Shown: one piece after another, positions 1 to 7,244 of the stretch
Position numbering within the stretch: the first letter of the stretch is position 1
Layout: each line of letters opens with the position of its first letter
Assembly (NCBI GenBank): GCA_009783805.1
Contig: WRCU01000011.1
Span: forward strand, 1 to 14,722
From: Oscillospiraceae bacterium
GTDB taxonomy: Bacteria; Bacillota; Clostridia; WRCU01
Length of the DNA stretch: 14,722 nucleotides
Reading direction: 5' to 3'
Notes under the pieces: model-generated
Database searches by the model: none
Told to the model about the DNA's origin: nothing
Seen by the model: the letters and a program-made list of their open reading frames with translations, nothing else
Made by a program: the position numbers and the translations under genes

Positions 1-1
1 A

Positions 2-190
2 AAGGTGGTCGTGAACGGCGACGTCACCCAGATAGACCTGCCGGAGGGGAGCAAGTCCGGCTTGAAGGAAGCCGTCAGGATCCTGGACGGGGTGGAGGGG
101 ATAGGCATCGTGTTCCTGACCGACCAGGACGTCGTGAGGCATGAGTTGGTGCAGCGGATAATAAAGGCGTATGAGGCCCGCGAGGCGTAG
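2..190 (+). CDS. phoH: PhoH-family ATPase, C-terminal end (partial)
   Basis: This is the last 62 codons of a gene whose start lies before the window. The peptide reads as the C-terminus of PhoH-like P-loop ATPases: [12 protein letters not shown] is the conserved stretch with the sensor-like Gln-Ile-Asp, followed by SGL-EA-RIL, GIG-VFLT and [15 protein letters not shown]. Family proteins are RNA-associated cytoplasmic ATPases, often encoded just upstream of ybeY, and the same is true here with pgpH between them. The P-loop itself is outside the window, so its integrity cannot be judged. The stop at 188-190 is followed by 31 bases before the next start, so the two genes are probably co-transcribed. 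Family call is confident; exact biological role is not established. Confidence 0.9.
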   Translation, partial: KVVVNGDVTQIDLPEGSKSGLKEAVRILDGVEGIGIVFLTDQDVVRHELVQRIIKAYEAREA

Positions 191-221
191 AGAGCGGGGC
201 GGCTGACAAGAGGCGGGTCTG

Positions 222-2339
222 ATGGGTGCGGGCGGACAGAGAAGGCGACCGAGGAACGCGCATTTCGCCGTCATAGCGGCGGTGACGGTGGCGCTGTCGT
301 TCGCCATCGTCTTCAGCGGCGCCTCATCCAGGTTCATAGAGCTCGCCGTGGGCGACGTCTCCACGCTGGAGATCAGGGCGCCGAGGGACGTCGAGGACAA
401 GTTCCAGACCAGGGTGAACGGCGAGAAGGCCGCGGCGGAGGTCTCCACGGTCTTTGAGGAGATAGCCGGGGCCACCGTGGACATCATGATCTACTCCCAC
501 GAGGTCTTCACGAAGATCCTGCACTATAGGAGCGCCTCCGGGATGGACGAGCTCACCGGGGGCAGGTTCGTCGAGCAGTGCAGGAAGGAGCTCGAGGGGA
601 TGTCCCTCTTCCTGAGCGACGCCCAGGTCAGGTACCTCCTGGGGAACCTCTCCGACAACAACGTCAAGGACATCGAGACGTCCGTCAACAACATCATCAC
701 CCAGATAGCGAGGGAGAAGATCTCGGAGGACAGCCTCATCGGCTGCAAGAACAGGGCGATCGAGATGTTTCGGGCGGAGTTCTCGAACGAGCTGCTCGTG
801 TCCGCCGTGAGCGCCATCCTGAGCAACGCCATAATACCCAACGTCGCGCCGAACGAGGAGCTGACCAACGCGGCGAGGGAGGAGGCCCGGAACAGGCCGG
901 GCAACGTGGCGGTCATACCGCAGGGGGACGTCATAGTCTCCGTCGGCGAGAGGGTCACCCAGCATGTCTATGAGCTGCTGGAAGCCATAGGGATGCTGCA
1001 GATAAGCAAGTTCGACTGGGTCCAGTTCGCCAGCATCATGGGCGTCGTGATACTGGCCTCCGCGGCCATCGCGTCCATACTCACGATATTCTTCAGGAAC
1101 ACCTTCCCCAGCCTCAGCTCCCTGATCATGATGTGCGCGCTCATCCTGTTCGCGCTGGGCCTCACGCGGTGGCTCATGTACTACTCCTACATGATGACGC
1201 CCTTCCTGCTCGCGCCCATACTGATCGCGATAATGGTCGACACGCGCGTGGCCGTATACGCCAACGTGTTCATCGCCGTCCTCATCTCGATGATGAGCAA
1301 GGGCGACTTCGAGCTGCTGATCATATGCCTGGTGGGCGGGCTGTTCGCGGCCGTCCTGGTCACCAGGTCCTCGCAGAGGAGCATGCTCTCCCTGACGGGC
1401 GTGTTCATCGGGTTGATTAACGTGGCGCTGCTGCTCAGCGTGAGGCTCTTCCACAGCCCTGAGACGGGCGGCCTTTTCTTGGACGCGGTGATCATCTTCT
1501 TCAACGGGCTGGTCTCCGTCATCCTGGCGATAGGCATGATGCCCTTCATGGAGGCCATATTCAAGATAGTCACCCCATACAGGCTGCTCGAGCTGACCAA
1601 CGCCGACAACGCCCTCCTCAAGAGGCTCATCATCAACGCGCCGGGCACGTACCACCACAGCATCATGGTCGGCAACATGGCGGAGATGGCCGCGGAGGCC
1701 ATAGGGGCCAACACGCTGATGTCGAGGGCGGCCGCCTACTTCCATGACTGCGGGAAGCTCCTGGACCCGAACATGTTCAAGGAGAACCAGTACGGCGAGA
1801 ACCCGCATGACATGATGACCCCGTACGAGAGCGCGGCCGTGATATCCAGGCACCCCATGGACGGCTACGAGATCGCCGCCAAGCACAAGATACCGGCGCC
1901 CGTGAGGAACGTCATCGTCAGCCACCACGGGACCACGCCCATGAGCTACTTCCTCGTCAACGCCCAGCGCCTGTACGGCGAGCCGAACGTGCGGGTCGAC
2001 GACTTCAGGTACCCGGGTCCCAAGCCCCAGACCAAGGAGGGGGCCATCATCATGCTGGCCGACAGCGTCGAGGCGGCCGTCCGGTCCATGGGCATCAAGG
2101 AGGAGGAGGCGCTGAGGGCCGCCATCGGAAAGATCATGCAGGCGAAGATGGATGACGGCCAGCTGGATGAGTGCGACATCACGTTCAATGAGATAGCCAA
2201 GGTGGGGGAGGCGTTCCTCAGGGCCATCAGCGGGTTCTTCCATAAAAGGGTCCAATACCCTACGGCGGAGGGCCTGACTGAGGCCGAGTCCGGCCCGGTG
2301 AGGGCGAAGGCCCACGAAGGCGGCGGCCAACCCCAATGA
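222..2339 (+). CDS. pgpH: Membrane c-di-AMP phosphodiesterase PgpH (7TMR-HDED / HD domain, YqfF family)
   Basis: The 705-residue product is the usual length for PgpH. Order: an N-terminal membrane anchor (about residues 14-33), an extracytoplasmic helical HDED domain to about 262, a block of hydrophobic segments (about 265-445), then a cytoplasmic HD phosphohydrolase domain. The metal-binding HD residues are all visible: His478/His479 in TYHHS, His508-Asp509 in YFHDCGK, His544 in RHPMDGYE, His568-His569 in SHHGT, and Asp614 in LADS. Listeria PgpH with this architecture hydrolyses the second messenger c-di-AMP to pApA; the same reaction is inferred here. The ATG at 222 is preceded by a purine-rich GAGGCGGG sequence. 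Its stop overlaps the next start (ATGA at 2336-2339), indicating translational coupling to the YbeY-Cdd ORF. Nothing in it looks damaged. Confidence 0.93.
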   Translation: MGAGGQRRRPRNAHFAVIAAVTVALSFAIVFSGASSRFIELAVGDVSTLEIRAPRDVEDKFQTRVNGEKAAAEVSTVFEEIAGATVDIMIYSHEVFTKILHYRSASGMDELTGGRFVEQCRKELEGMSLFLSDAQVRYLLGNLSDNNVKDIETSVNNIITQIAREKISEDSLIGCKNRAIEMFRAEFSNELLVSAVSAILSNAIIPNVAPNEELTNAAREEARNRPGNVAVIPQGDVIVSVGERVTQHVYELLEAIGMLQISKFDWVQFASIMGVVILASAAIASILTIFFRNTFPSLSSLIMMCALILFALGLTRWLMYYSYMMTPFLLAPILIAIMVDTRVAVYANVFIAVLISMMSKGDFELLIICLVGGLFAAVLVTRSSQRSMLSLTGVFIGLINVALLLSVRLFHSPETGGLFLDAVIIFFNGLVSVILAIGMMPFMEAIFKIVTPYRLLELTNADNALLKRLIINAPGTYHHSIMVGNMAEMAAEAIGANTLMSRAAAYFHDCGKLLDPNMFKENQYGENPHDMMTPYESAAVISRHPMDGYEIAAKHKIPAPVRNVIVSHHGTTPMSYFLVNAQRLYGEPNVRVDDFRYPGPKPQTKEGAIIMLADSVEAAVRSMGIKEEEALRAAIGKIMQAKMDDGQLDECDITFNEIAKVGEAFLRAISGFFHKRVQYPTAEGLTEAESGPVRAKAHEGGGQPQ

Positions 2340-3379
2340 GCTGCAGGGTCGAGGTCTCATTCGGCGGGGAGGTCGCAGGCGCGGCGCGGGCATACGGCGC
2401 CGCCGTACGCCGCGTGGTCGCCGGCGCGGTGCGCTTTGCCCGGCCCGGGCGGCCCTCCGCGGTGGGGGCCCTGATCACCGGAGACCGGGAGATCCGCAGG
2501 ATGAACGGGGAGTTCCGGGGCGTCGACGCGCCGACCGACGTCCTCTCCTTCCCGGAGGGGCCATACGGCCGCGCCGAGCCGCCGGGCCCCACGGCCCCGC
2601 GCCTGGAGGCAGGTCCCGGGGATGCCGGGGATTACCTGGGTGACATCGCCATATCATACGAGGCGGCCGAACGGCAGGCCAGGGAGCTGGGGCACGGAGC
2701 CGAGCGCGAGGTCGCGTTCCTGGCCGCCCACGGGGCCCTGCACCTGCTGGGCCACGACCACCATGACGCGCGGCGGGCCGACCTCATGTTCGCGGAGCAA
2801 GGCAAGGTGCTGCTGTACCTAGGCTACATGAGGTCCGGCTCGGACCCCGGCACGTTCTGCAGGCTGATCGGGTCGGCCGCGGAGGCCGCCCGCCTCTCAT
2901 ACAGCCCTTACTCCGGGCATGCGGTGGGGGCGGGCGTGTTGGGCGGCGACGGCGTGATCCACGTCGGGGCGAACGTCGAGTCCGCTTCGTTCGGGGCGAC
3001 GTGCTGCGCGGAGAGGGTGGCCCTGTACGGGGCGATCACGCGCGGCGCGGTCGCGGCCGGGGCGGGGGGCGGCCGCGCCGACGGCCGCGCCGACGGCCCC
3101 GCCGTGGACGCGGTGGCCGTGGTCGGCCCGGGTCCGGGGCTGCCGACGCCATGCGGCATATGCAGGCAGGTGATCGCAGAGCACGCGGGGCGCGGGACGC
3201 CCATAGTATGCGCGTCGGAGGCCCCGCGCGGGGCGCGGCGCGGCAAGGTAGGGCCGGGGGAGTTCGGCGGCATAGTGGCCGTCGGTCCCAGGACCTATGC
3301 GTACAGGGTATATTCGATCGGGGAGCTGCTGCCCGACGCGTTCCTACGCTTTGCGGGGACGCCGGGCTCCGCCGACTAA
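2336..3379 (+). CDS. Fused endoribonuclease YbeY and cytidine deaminase
   Basis: One open frame of 347 residues carries two enzymes usually encoded by separate neighbouring genes. Residues 1-166 are YbeY, the zinc RNase of 16S rRNA maturation and ribosome quality control: N-G-FRGVDAPTDVLSFP near 57-73, YLGDIAIS near 100-107, and the zinc triad His132, His136, His142 in HGALHLLGHDH. From about residue 168 a cytidine deaminase follows almost without linker: YSPYSGHAVGAGVL, GANVESASFG (the Asn-x-Glu nucleoside contact), Cys224-Ala-Glu226 (zinc ligand and catalytic Glu), and Pro-Cys273-Gly-Ile-Cys276. It should deaminate cytidine and deoxycytidine for pyrimidine salvage. The deaminase half has a Gly/Ala/Arg/Asp insertion near residues 240-258. 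ATG 2336 overlaps the pgpH stop. Both active sites look complete, so the fusion is probably functional. There is no diacylglycerol kinase gene between the halves, as is seen in many Bacillota. Confidence 0.88.
   Translation: MSCRVEVSFGGEVAGAARAYGAAVRRVVAGAVRFARPGRPSAVGALITGDREIRRMNGEFRGVDAPTDVLSFPEGPYGRAEPPGPTAPRLEAGPGDAGDYLGDIAISYEAAERQARELGHGAEREVAFLAAHGALHLLGHDHHDARRADLMFAEQGKVLLYLGYMRSGSDPGTFCRLIGSAAEAARLSYSPYSGHAVGAGVLGGDGVIHVGANVESASFGATCCAERVALYGAITRGAVAAGAGGGRADGRADGPAVDAVAVVGPGPGLPTPCGICRQVIAEHAGRGTPIVCASEAPRGARRGKVGPGEFGGIVAVGPRTYAYRVYSIGELLPDAFLRFAGTPGSAD
3071..3094 (+). repeat. Two-copy 12-bp tandem repeat in the deaminase half
   Basis: GGCCGCGCCGAC occurs twice in direct succession, encoding Gly-Arg-Ala-Asp twice within the Gly/Ala-rich insertion of the cytidine deaminase domain. 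It is in frame and lies between the CAE and PCGIC zinc motifs, presumably in a surface loop. Confidence 0.7.
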
Positions 3380-3386
3380 GGGGGGT
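3378..3386 (+). promoter_or_regulatory. Ribosome binding site of era
   Basis: AAGGGGGG lies about six bases before the ATG at 3392 and immediately after the YbeY-Cdd stop codon. It fixes the era start at 3392. Confidence 0.5.
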
Positions 3387-3391
3387 TAAGG

Positions 3392-4297
3392 ATGGGTGCA
3401 GGCGAGCGGGGCGGAGGCGGGTTCCGATCGGGGTTCGTGGCGGTGGTTGGACGGCCCAACGTCGGGAAGTCCACGCTGACCAACAGGCTCGCCGGCGCGA
3501 AGGTGTCCATAGTGACCCCGAAGCCCCAGACGACCCGCAACGTGATCAAAGCCATATATTCGGACGAAGGGTCACAGATAGTATTCTTGGACACCCCGGG
3601 CCTCCATGACCCGCGGAACGCGCTGGGCAGGAGGATGGTCTCGCAGGCCATGGCCTCCGTTCGCGGCATGGAGGCCGTGGTGATGATGGTCGAGGCGGGC
3701 GACCGCGACCCCCGGCCGGGTGAGGCCGGCATGATGGGCGCCCTGTCCGGCGTCCCCAACGCGGTCGTGGCGCTCAACAAGACGGACAAGGTTAGGAAGG
3801 ACTCCATGCTGAGGCAGATCGACGTGCTGTCGAAGGCTTATGGGTTCAAGGACATCGTGCCGGTCTCGGCTCTGACGGGCGACGGGGTCGACGTGCTGCT
3901 GAGCCTGCTGAAGGGCCTGATGCCCGTAGGGCCCGCGTACTTCCCCCTAGGCGACCCCACGGATCAGCCGGTCAGGGTCATGGCCGCCGAGATGGTCAGG
4001 GAGAAGGCGCTCCTATGCCTGAAGGATGAGGTCCCGCACGGCATAGGGGTGGAGGTGGTGGAGTTCTCCGAGGTTGACGGCATGGTGCGGGCCGAGATGA
4101 GCGTCGTGTGCGAGAAGGAAGGGCACCTGGCCATCGTGGTGGGCGAGGGCGGGGCCATGCTCAAGAGGATAGGCACGATGGCCCGCGCAGACCTGGAGAG
4201 GCTGCTGGGCGTCAAGGCCTATGTCAGGCTGCACGCGAAGGCGAGGCCGGGGTGGAGGGACGACGCCCACATGATACGGGCCATGGGACACGGTTGA
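3392..4297 (+). CDS. era: GTPase Era, 16S rRNA/30S assembly factor
   Basis: The 301-residue product has the normal Era length and layout: N-terminal GTPase, C-terminal type II KH domain. GTPase motifs: G1 GRPNVGKST at 20-28, G2 around PQTTRN, G3 DTPG from residue 67, G4 NKTD at 129-132, G5 SAL from 159. The KH domain has IGVEVVEF and a GxxG loop GEGG at 251-254, then LKRIGTMARADLERLLG and the terminal WRDD segment. Era binds the 3' end of 16S rRNA next to the anti-Shine-Dalgarno sequence and acts in small-subunit maturation, so its place next to YbeY is functionally coherent. The usual Lys of the GKGG loop is Glu here. The first ten residues are Gly-rich and poorly conserved. The stop at 4295-4297 overlaps a TTG start of the next gene. 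Confidence 0.96.
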   Translation: MGAGERGGGGFRSGFVAVVGRPNVGKSTLTNRLAGAKVSIVTPKPQTTRNVIKAIYSDEGSQIVFLDTPGLHDPRNALGRRMVSQAMASVRGMEAVVMMVEAGDRDPRPGEAGMMGALSGVPNAVVALNKTDKVRKDSMLRQIDVLSKAYGFKDIVPVSALTGDGVDVLLSLLKGLMPVGPAYFPLGDPTDQPVRVMAAEMVREKALLCLKDEVPHGIGVEVVEFSEVDGMVRAEMSVVCEKEGHLAIVVGEGGAMLKRIGTMARADLERLLGVKAYVRLHAKARPGWRDDAHMIRAMGHG

Positions 4298-5640
4298 CGC
4301 GCCCGAGTCGGGCTTCCGCGCCGCGGCGGGGCCCGGGCGGAGCCCGGCCCGACGGGGTCGTCGTCGTCGGCGCCGGCGCGGCCGGCCTGATGGCGGCCGT
4401 CACCGCGGCCTCCGAGGGCTGCCCGGTCACCGTGGTGGAGAGGAACCGGGCCGTCGGGCGCAAGCTGCTGATAACGGGCAAGGGTAGGTGCAACGTAACC
4501 AATGACTTACCCGTCGAAGGGTTGGTTGAGGGCATAGTCAGGAACGGCAGGTTCATGTACCCCTCGCTGAGCGGCTTCGGAAGCGGGGACATAATGCGCT
4601 TCTTCGAGGATAGGGGCCTGCCCCTGGAAAGGGAGCGCGGCGGGCGCGTGTTCCCCGCCTCGTCATCGGCGGCCGACGTGGCCGCGGTCTTCGTCAGGGA
4701 GATGGGGCGCCTGGGAGTCAGGCTCATCCGCGGCTTCAGGGCCGCGTCGGTCCGCACGGAGGACGCCCCCGGCGGCGCGGCGGGCGGCCGTAGGCGGGCG
4801 GTCGGAATAATCGGAAGCGACGGCGCGGAGATAGGCTCGAAGGCCGTCGTGCTGGCGACGGGCGGCGTGACGTACCCGGCGACGGGGTCGACGGGGGACG
4901 GGCACGCCATGGCCCGCGCATTGGGGCACAAGGTGACGGAGCTGAGGCCCTCCTTGGTCCCCATGGAGTCGCCTGACGACTGGCCGCCGAAGCTGACGGG
5001 GCTTACCCTTAAGAACGTGACGCTGACGATGGTGGACGGATCGGGCAGGCCGGCCTACAAAGGGATGGGCGAGCTGCTGTTCACGCATTTCGGGCTTTCC
5101 GGGCCGCTGGTGCTGAGCGCGAGCTGCCACATGGTTGGCCGCGGCTATGCGGGCGCTAAGGCGGTCATAGACCTGAAGCCCGCGCTGGACATGGGGACCC
5201 TGGACGCGAGGATCGTCCGCGACTTCCGCGCCAGGCCCAACGCCGGGCTGGCGAACGCGCTGGGCGGCCTGCTCCCGTCGGCGCTCGTGCCGATAGCCAT
5301 CGCCCTGTCGGGCCTGGACCCGGCCATGAAGGCCAACGGCGTCACCCGCGGCGAAAGGGCCAGGATAGCGGGGACGTTGAAAGGGCTTACGGTGAACGTC
5401 AGCGGTCCGCGCCCGATCGACGAGGCCATCGTCACCTCGGGCGGCGTAGACGTCAGGGAGGTCGACCCGTCGACGATGGGGTCGAAGGTCATAGACGGGC
5501 TCTACATCGCCGGCGAACTGCTGGACGTGGACGCGTACACCGGCGGCTACAACCTGACGGTGGCCTTCAGCTCCGGCCACTCCGCCGGCCTGGCCGCGGC
5601 CCGCAAGGCCATGGGCGGCAGCGGGGTCGGCGGCGCGTGA
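4294..5640 (+). CDS. NAD(P)/FAD-dependent oxidoreductase, BaiN/HI0933 (YhiN) family
   Basis: A flavoprotein of about 448 residues. Motifs in order: dinucleotide fold GAGAAG at 26-31 after a run of valines, GKGRCNVTND at about 62-71, GGRVFPASSSAADV, LATGGVTYPATGSTGDGHAMARALGH, PSLVPMES, GELLFTHFGLSGPLVL, and the C-terminal FAD-contact block LYIAGELLDVDAYTGGYN from about 404. Family members are cytoplasmic flavin enzymes; one is linked to bile-acid dehydroxylation (BaiN), but most have unproven substrates, so no reaction is assigned. The frame is open upstream into era, but similarity begins only around residue 20, and TTG 4294, overlapping the era stop as TTGA, is the best-placed start codon I can see; no strong ribosome binding site supports it. 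There is a Gly/Arg-rich insertion (GGAAGGRRR) in the middle. In Clostridia this gene often precedes cmk, as it nearly does here. Confidence 0.85.
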   Translation: MTRPSRASAPRRGPGGARPDGVVVVGAGAAGLMAAVTAASEGCPVTVVERNRAVGRKLLITGKGRCNVTNDLPVEGLVEGIVRNGRFMYPSLSGFGSGDIMRFFEDRGLPLERERGGRVFPASSSAADVAAVFVREMGRLGVRLIRGFRAASVRTEDAPGGAAGGRRRAVGIIGSDGAEIGSKAVVLATGGVTYPATGSTGDGHAMARALGHKVTELRPSLVPMESPDDWPPKLTGLTLKNVTLTMVDGSGRPAYKGMGELLFTHFGLSGPLVLSASCHMVGRGYAGAKAVIDLKPALDMGTLDARIVRDFRARPNAGLANALGGLLPSALVPIAIALSGLDPAMKANGVTRGERARIAGTLKGLTVNVSGPRPIDEAIVTSGGVDVREVDPSTMGSKVIDGLYIAGELLDVDAYTGGYNLTVAFSSGHSAGLAAARKAMGGSGVGGA

Positions 5641-5663
5641 AGGCGGCGATGGGTGGGCCATGT

Positions 5664-5673
5664 AAAAGGGGGG
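5664..5673 (+). promoter_or_regulatory. Ribosome binding site for the lipoprotein gene
   Basis: AAAAGGGGGG ends five bases before GTG 5679 and is the strongest Shine-Dalgarno-like element near the candidate starts. It favours GTG 5679 over the in-frame GTG 5637 and ATG 5649, though ATG 5649 with AAGGCGG upstream remains possible. Confidence 0.4.
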
Positions 5674-5678
5674 TGGGC

Positions 5679-7244
5679 GTGACGGGCGGATTTGGCGGCG
5701 AAGGACATGGGAGCGGGCTGCCCGCCGGGCGTCGGACGGCCAAGGCCGAGGTTCGGGCCCGGCCCCTGCGGGCGCTGCCGTACGCGCTGCCGTTGGCGCT
5801 GCTCATCGCGTTCGCCGCGCTCGCCTCATGCTCGGCGGGCGGGGCCGACGATGCGGATGTGGGATCGGCCCACCGGACGGACGGCGGCGCGCCGACGACC
5901 GATCCCCAGGGGTTGGGGACCGACCCGGGCCAGGCGGGGGGCGCGACCGACGGCGACCGGAGCGGGGCCGGCACGGAGTCCGGGCCGTCCGAAGGCGCCG
6001 ACCCGCGCGGCGCCATACTCGTCGTGGGCGTCCACTTCGACGCCGACGGCTACGGCTCGGGATGGGACTCGCTGAACGAATGGTCGGAGCACGGCCTGGA
6101 GCGCTATAGGGAGATGTACGGATTCGAGGTGGAGTTCCGGCCGCTGGGCAGAACCGGCCCGTACGTTTCGCAGGTAGAGGCCATGCACAAGGCCGGGATA
6201 GCCCCCGACGTGATCCTCTTCTGGTCCCAATGCGTGCCGAGGTGGGTCCATGCCGGGATATTGGAGCCCTTGAGCGAGCACATCGACCTGTCGGGGGGCG
6301 TCTGGGCCGACGGCGCGGCCACGTCGCGGCCGGCTATGCGGGACGCCTCATGGGGCGGGGTGCCGTACGGCGTGTATTGGCCCACGTTCCCGTACATGGT
6401 CTTCTATGACAGGGAGATGGTGCTGGAGGCGGGCTTGGCCGACCCCTACGCGCTGTACAAGGAAGGCGGGTGGGACTGGGACGCGTTCTTCTCGATCGGG
6501 AAGGCGCTCACCCGCGACCTCACGGGGAACCGGATAAACGACGTCTGGGGGTACCTTTCATGGTGGGTGGGCAGGGGCTTCGCGGCGTCGAACGGCGTGG
6601 AGTACGTCGGGGCCGACGAGTGGGGGGAGCCTTTCTTCGCGCTGGACCATAGGTACGTGGAGGCCATGAAGGCCATGGACGCGGCCATATACACGCACAG
6701 GATGGTGGACCCCGTATGGTGGGACCCGTCCCCGCTCGCGAGGTTCCTGGATGGGGGGGCGGCGATGGTCTATTGGGACGGCGCGTTCTGCGAGGCGCTT
6801 AAGGCCGTGAAGGGCGAAAGCCTGGGATTGGCCCCGCACCCCAGGGGACCCTCGCTGGACGCGGGGTTGGGCTCCAGGGACATGTACGGCTCAGCGGCCA
6901 TAGGCATCTGCTCGGGCAGCCTAGTCAAGGGGGCGGCCGCCGACTTCATACGGCACACGTTCGCCGGGTCCGAGCCGGAGGCCGCCGGGGAGCGTGAGAG
7001 GCGCAGGCTCGAGCTGATAGGCGACCCCGCGCTCTACGCCGACGTCATGCAATGGGGCTCGGAAGCCGTCTCCATGTCGTACCAAGGGTTCGGCGAGGCC
7101 TTCGCCAGGGCCGTCGACCTATTGGGCGCGAAGCCCAAGGGCGTCGTCTGGGAGGACCATTTCAAGGACGCCTCGGGCGCGTGCGAGGAGGCGTTGGCCG
7201 CATACCTCGCGGGGGTCGGGCACGTAAGGGGGGGGAGCGATTGA
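5679..7244 (+). CDS. Lipoprotein extracellular solute-binding protein (family 1, sugar-type)
   Basis: The product (about 521 residues from GTG 5679) has a basic n-region, a hydrophobic core ALPLALLIAFAALASC and a lipobox Leu-Ala-Ser-Cys at about residue 51, so it should be a lipid-anchored surface protein. A hydrophilic Gly/Asp/Thr/Ser linker of roughly 60 residues follows. The rest resembles MalE/UgpB-like binding proteins of ABC importers: PDVILFWSQ, GILEPLSEHIDL, GVPYGVYWPTFPYMVFYDREMVLEAGL-DPYALYKEGGWDWDAF, LTRDLTGNRINDVWGYLSWW, and a GAAMVYWDG segment. Carbohydrate binding is inferred from family resemblance and the many Trp/Tyr residues. No permease or ATPase gene is nearby, so its transporter must be encoded elsewhere or it acts only as a receptor. 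It lies between baiN and cmk, a position normally without such a gene. In-frame starts at 5637 (overlapping the previous stop) and 5649 are alternatives. Its stop overlaps the cmk TTG. Confidence 0.82.
   Translation: MTGGFGGEGHGSGLPAGRRTAKAEVRARPLRALPYALPLALLIAFAALASCSAGGADDADVGSAHRTDGGAPTTDPQGLGTDPGQAGGATDGDRSGAGTESGPSEGADPRGAILVVGVHFDADGYGSGWDSLNEWSEHGLERYREMYGFEVEFRPLGRTGPYVSQVEAMHKAGIAPDVILFWSQCVPRWVHAGILEPLSEHIDLSGGVWADGAATSRPAMRDASWGGVPYGVYWPTFPYMVFYDREMVLEAGLADPYALYKEGGWDWDAFFSIGKALTRDLTGNRINDVWGYLSWWVGRGFAASNGVEYVGADEWGEPFFALDHRYVEAMKAMDAAIYTHRMVDPVWWDPSPLARFLDGGAAMVYWDGAFCEALKAVKGESLGLAPHPRGPSLDAGLGSRDMYGSAAIGICSGSLVKGAAADFIRHTFAGSEPEAAGERERRRLELIGDPALYADVMQWGSEAVSMSYQGFGEAFARAVDLLGAKPKGVVWEDHFKDASGACEEALAAYLAGVGHVRGGSD
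7226..7237 (+). promoter_or_regulatory. Ribosome binding site of cmk
   Basis: A strong purine run (AA, eight G, AG) ends three bases before TTG 7241. It sits inside the last codons of the solute-binding protein gene and supports the TTG start of cmk. Confidence 0.45.

Noticed and set aside
324..2393. Long minus-strand open frame (689 codons) opposite pgpH
   Set aside because: Rich in His, Asp, Val and Arg with no recognisable motif; it is the antisense of a clear PgpH gene and reflects GC-rich third positions.
3001..3609. Plus-strand Arg/Gly-rich open frame spanning the deaminase-era junction
   Set aside because: It overlaps two well-supported genes in another frame and has only low-complexity sequence.
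4108..4293. Upstream extension of the flavoprotein frame inside era
   Set aside because: The extra 62 residues are Arg/Gly-rich shadow sequence of the Era KH domain; similarity begins only after the TTG at 4294.
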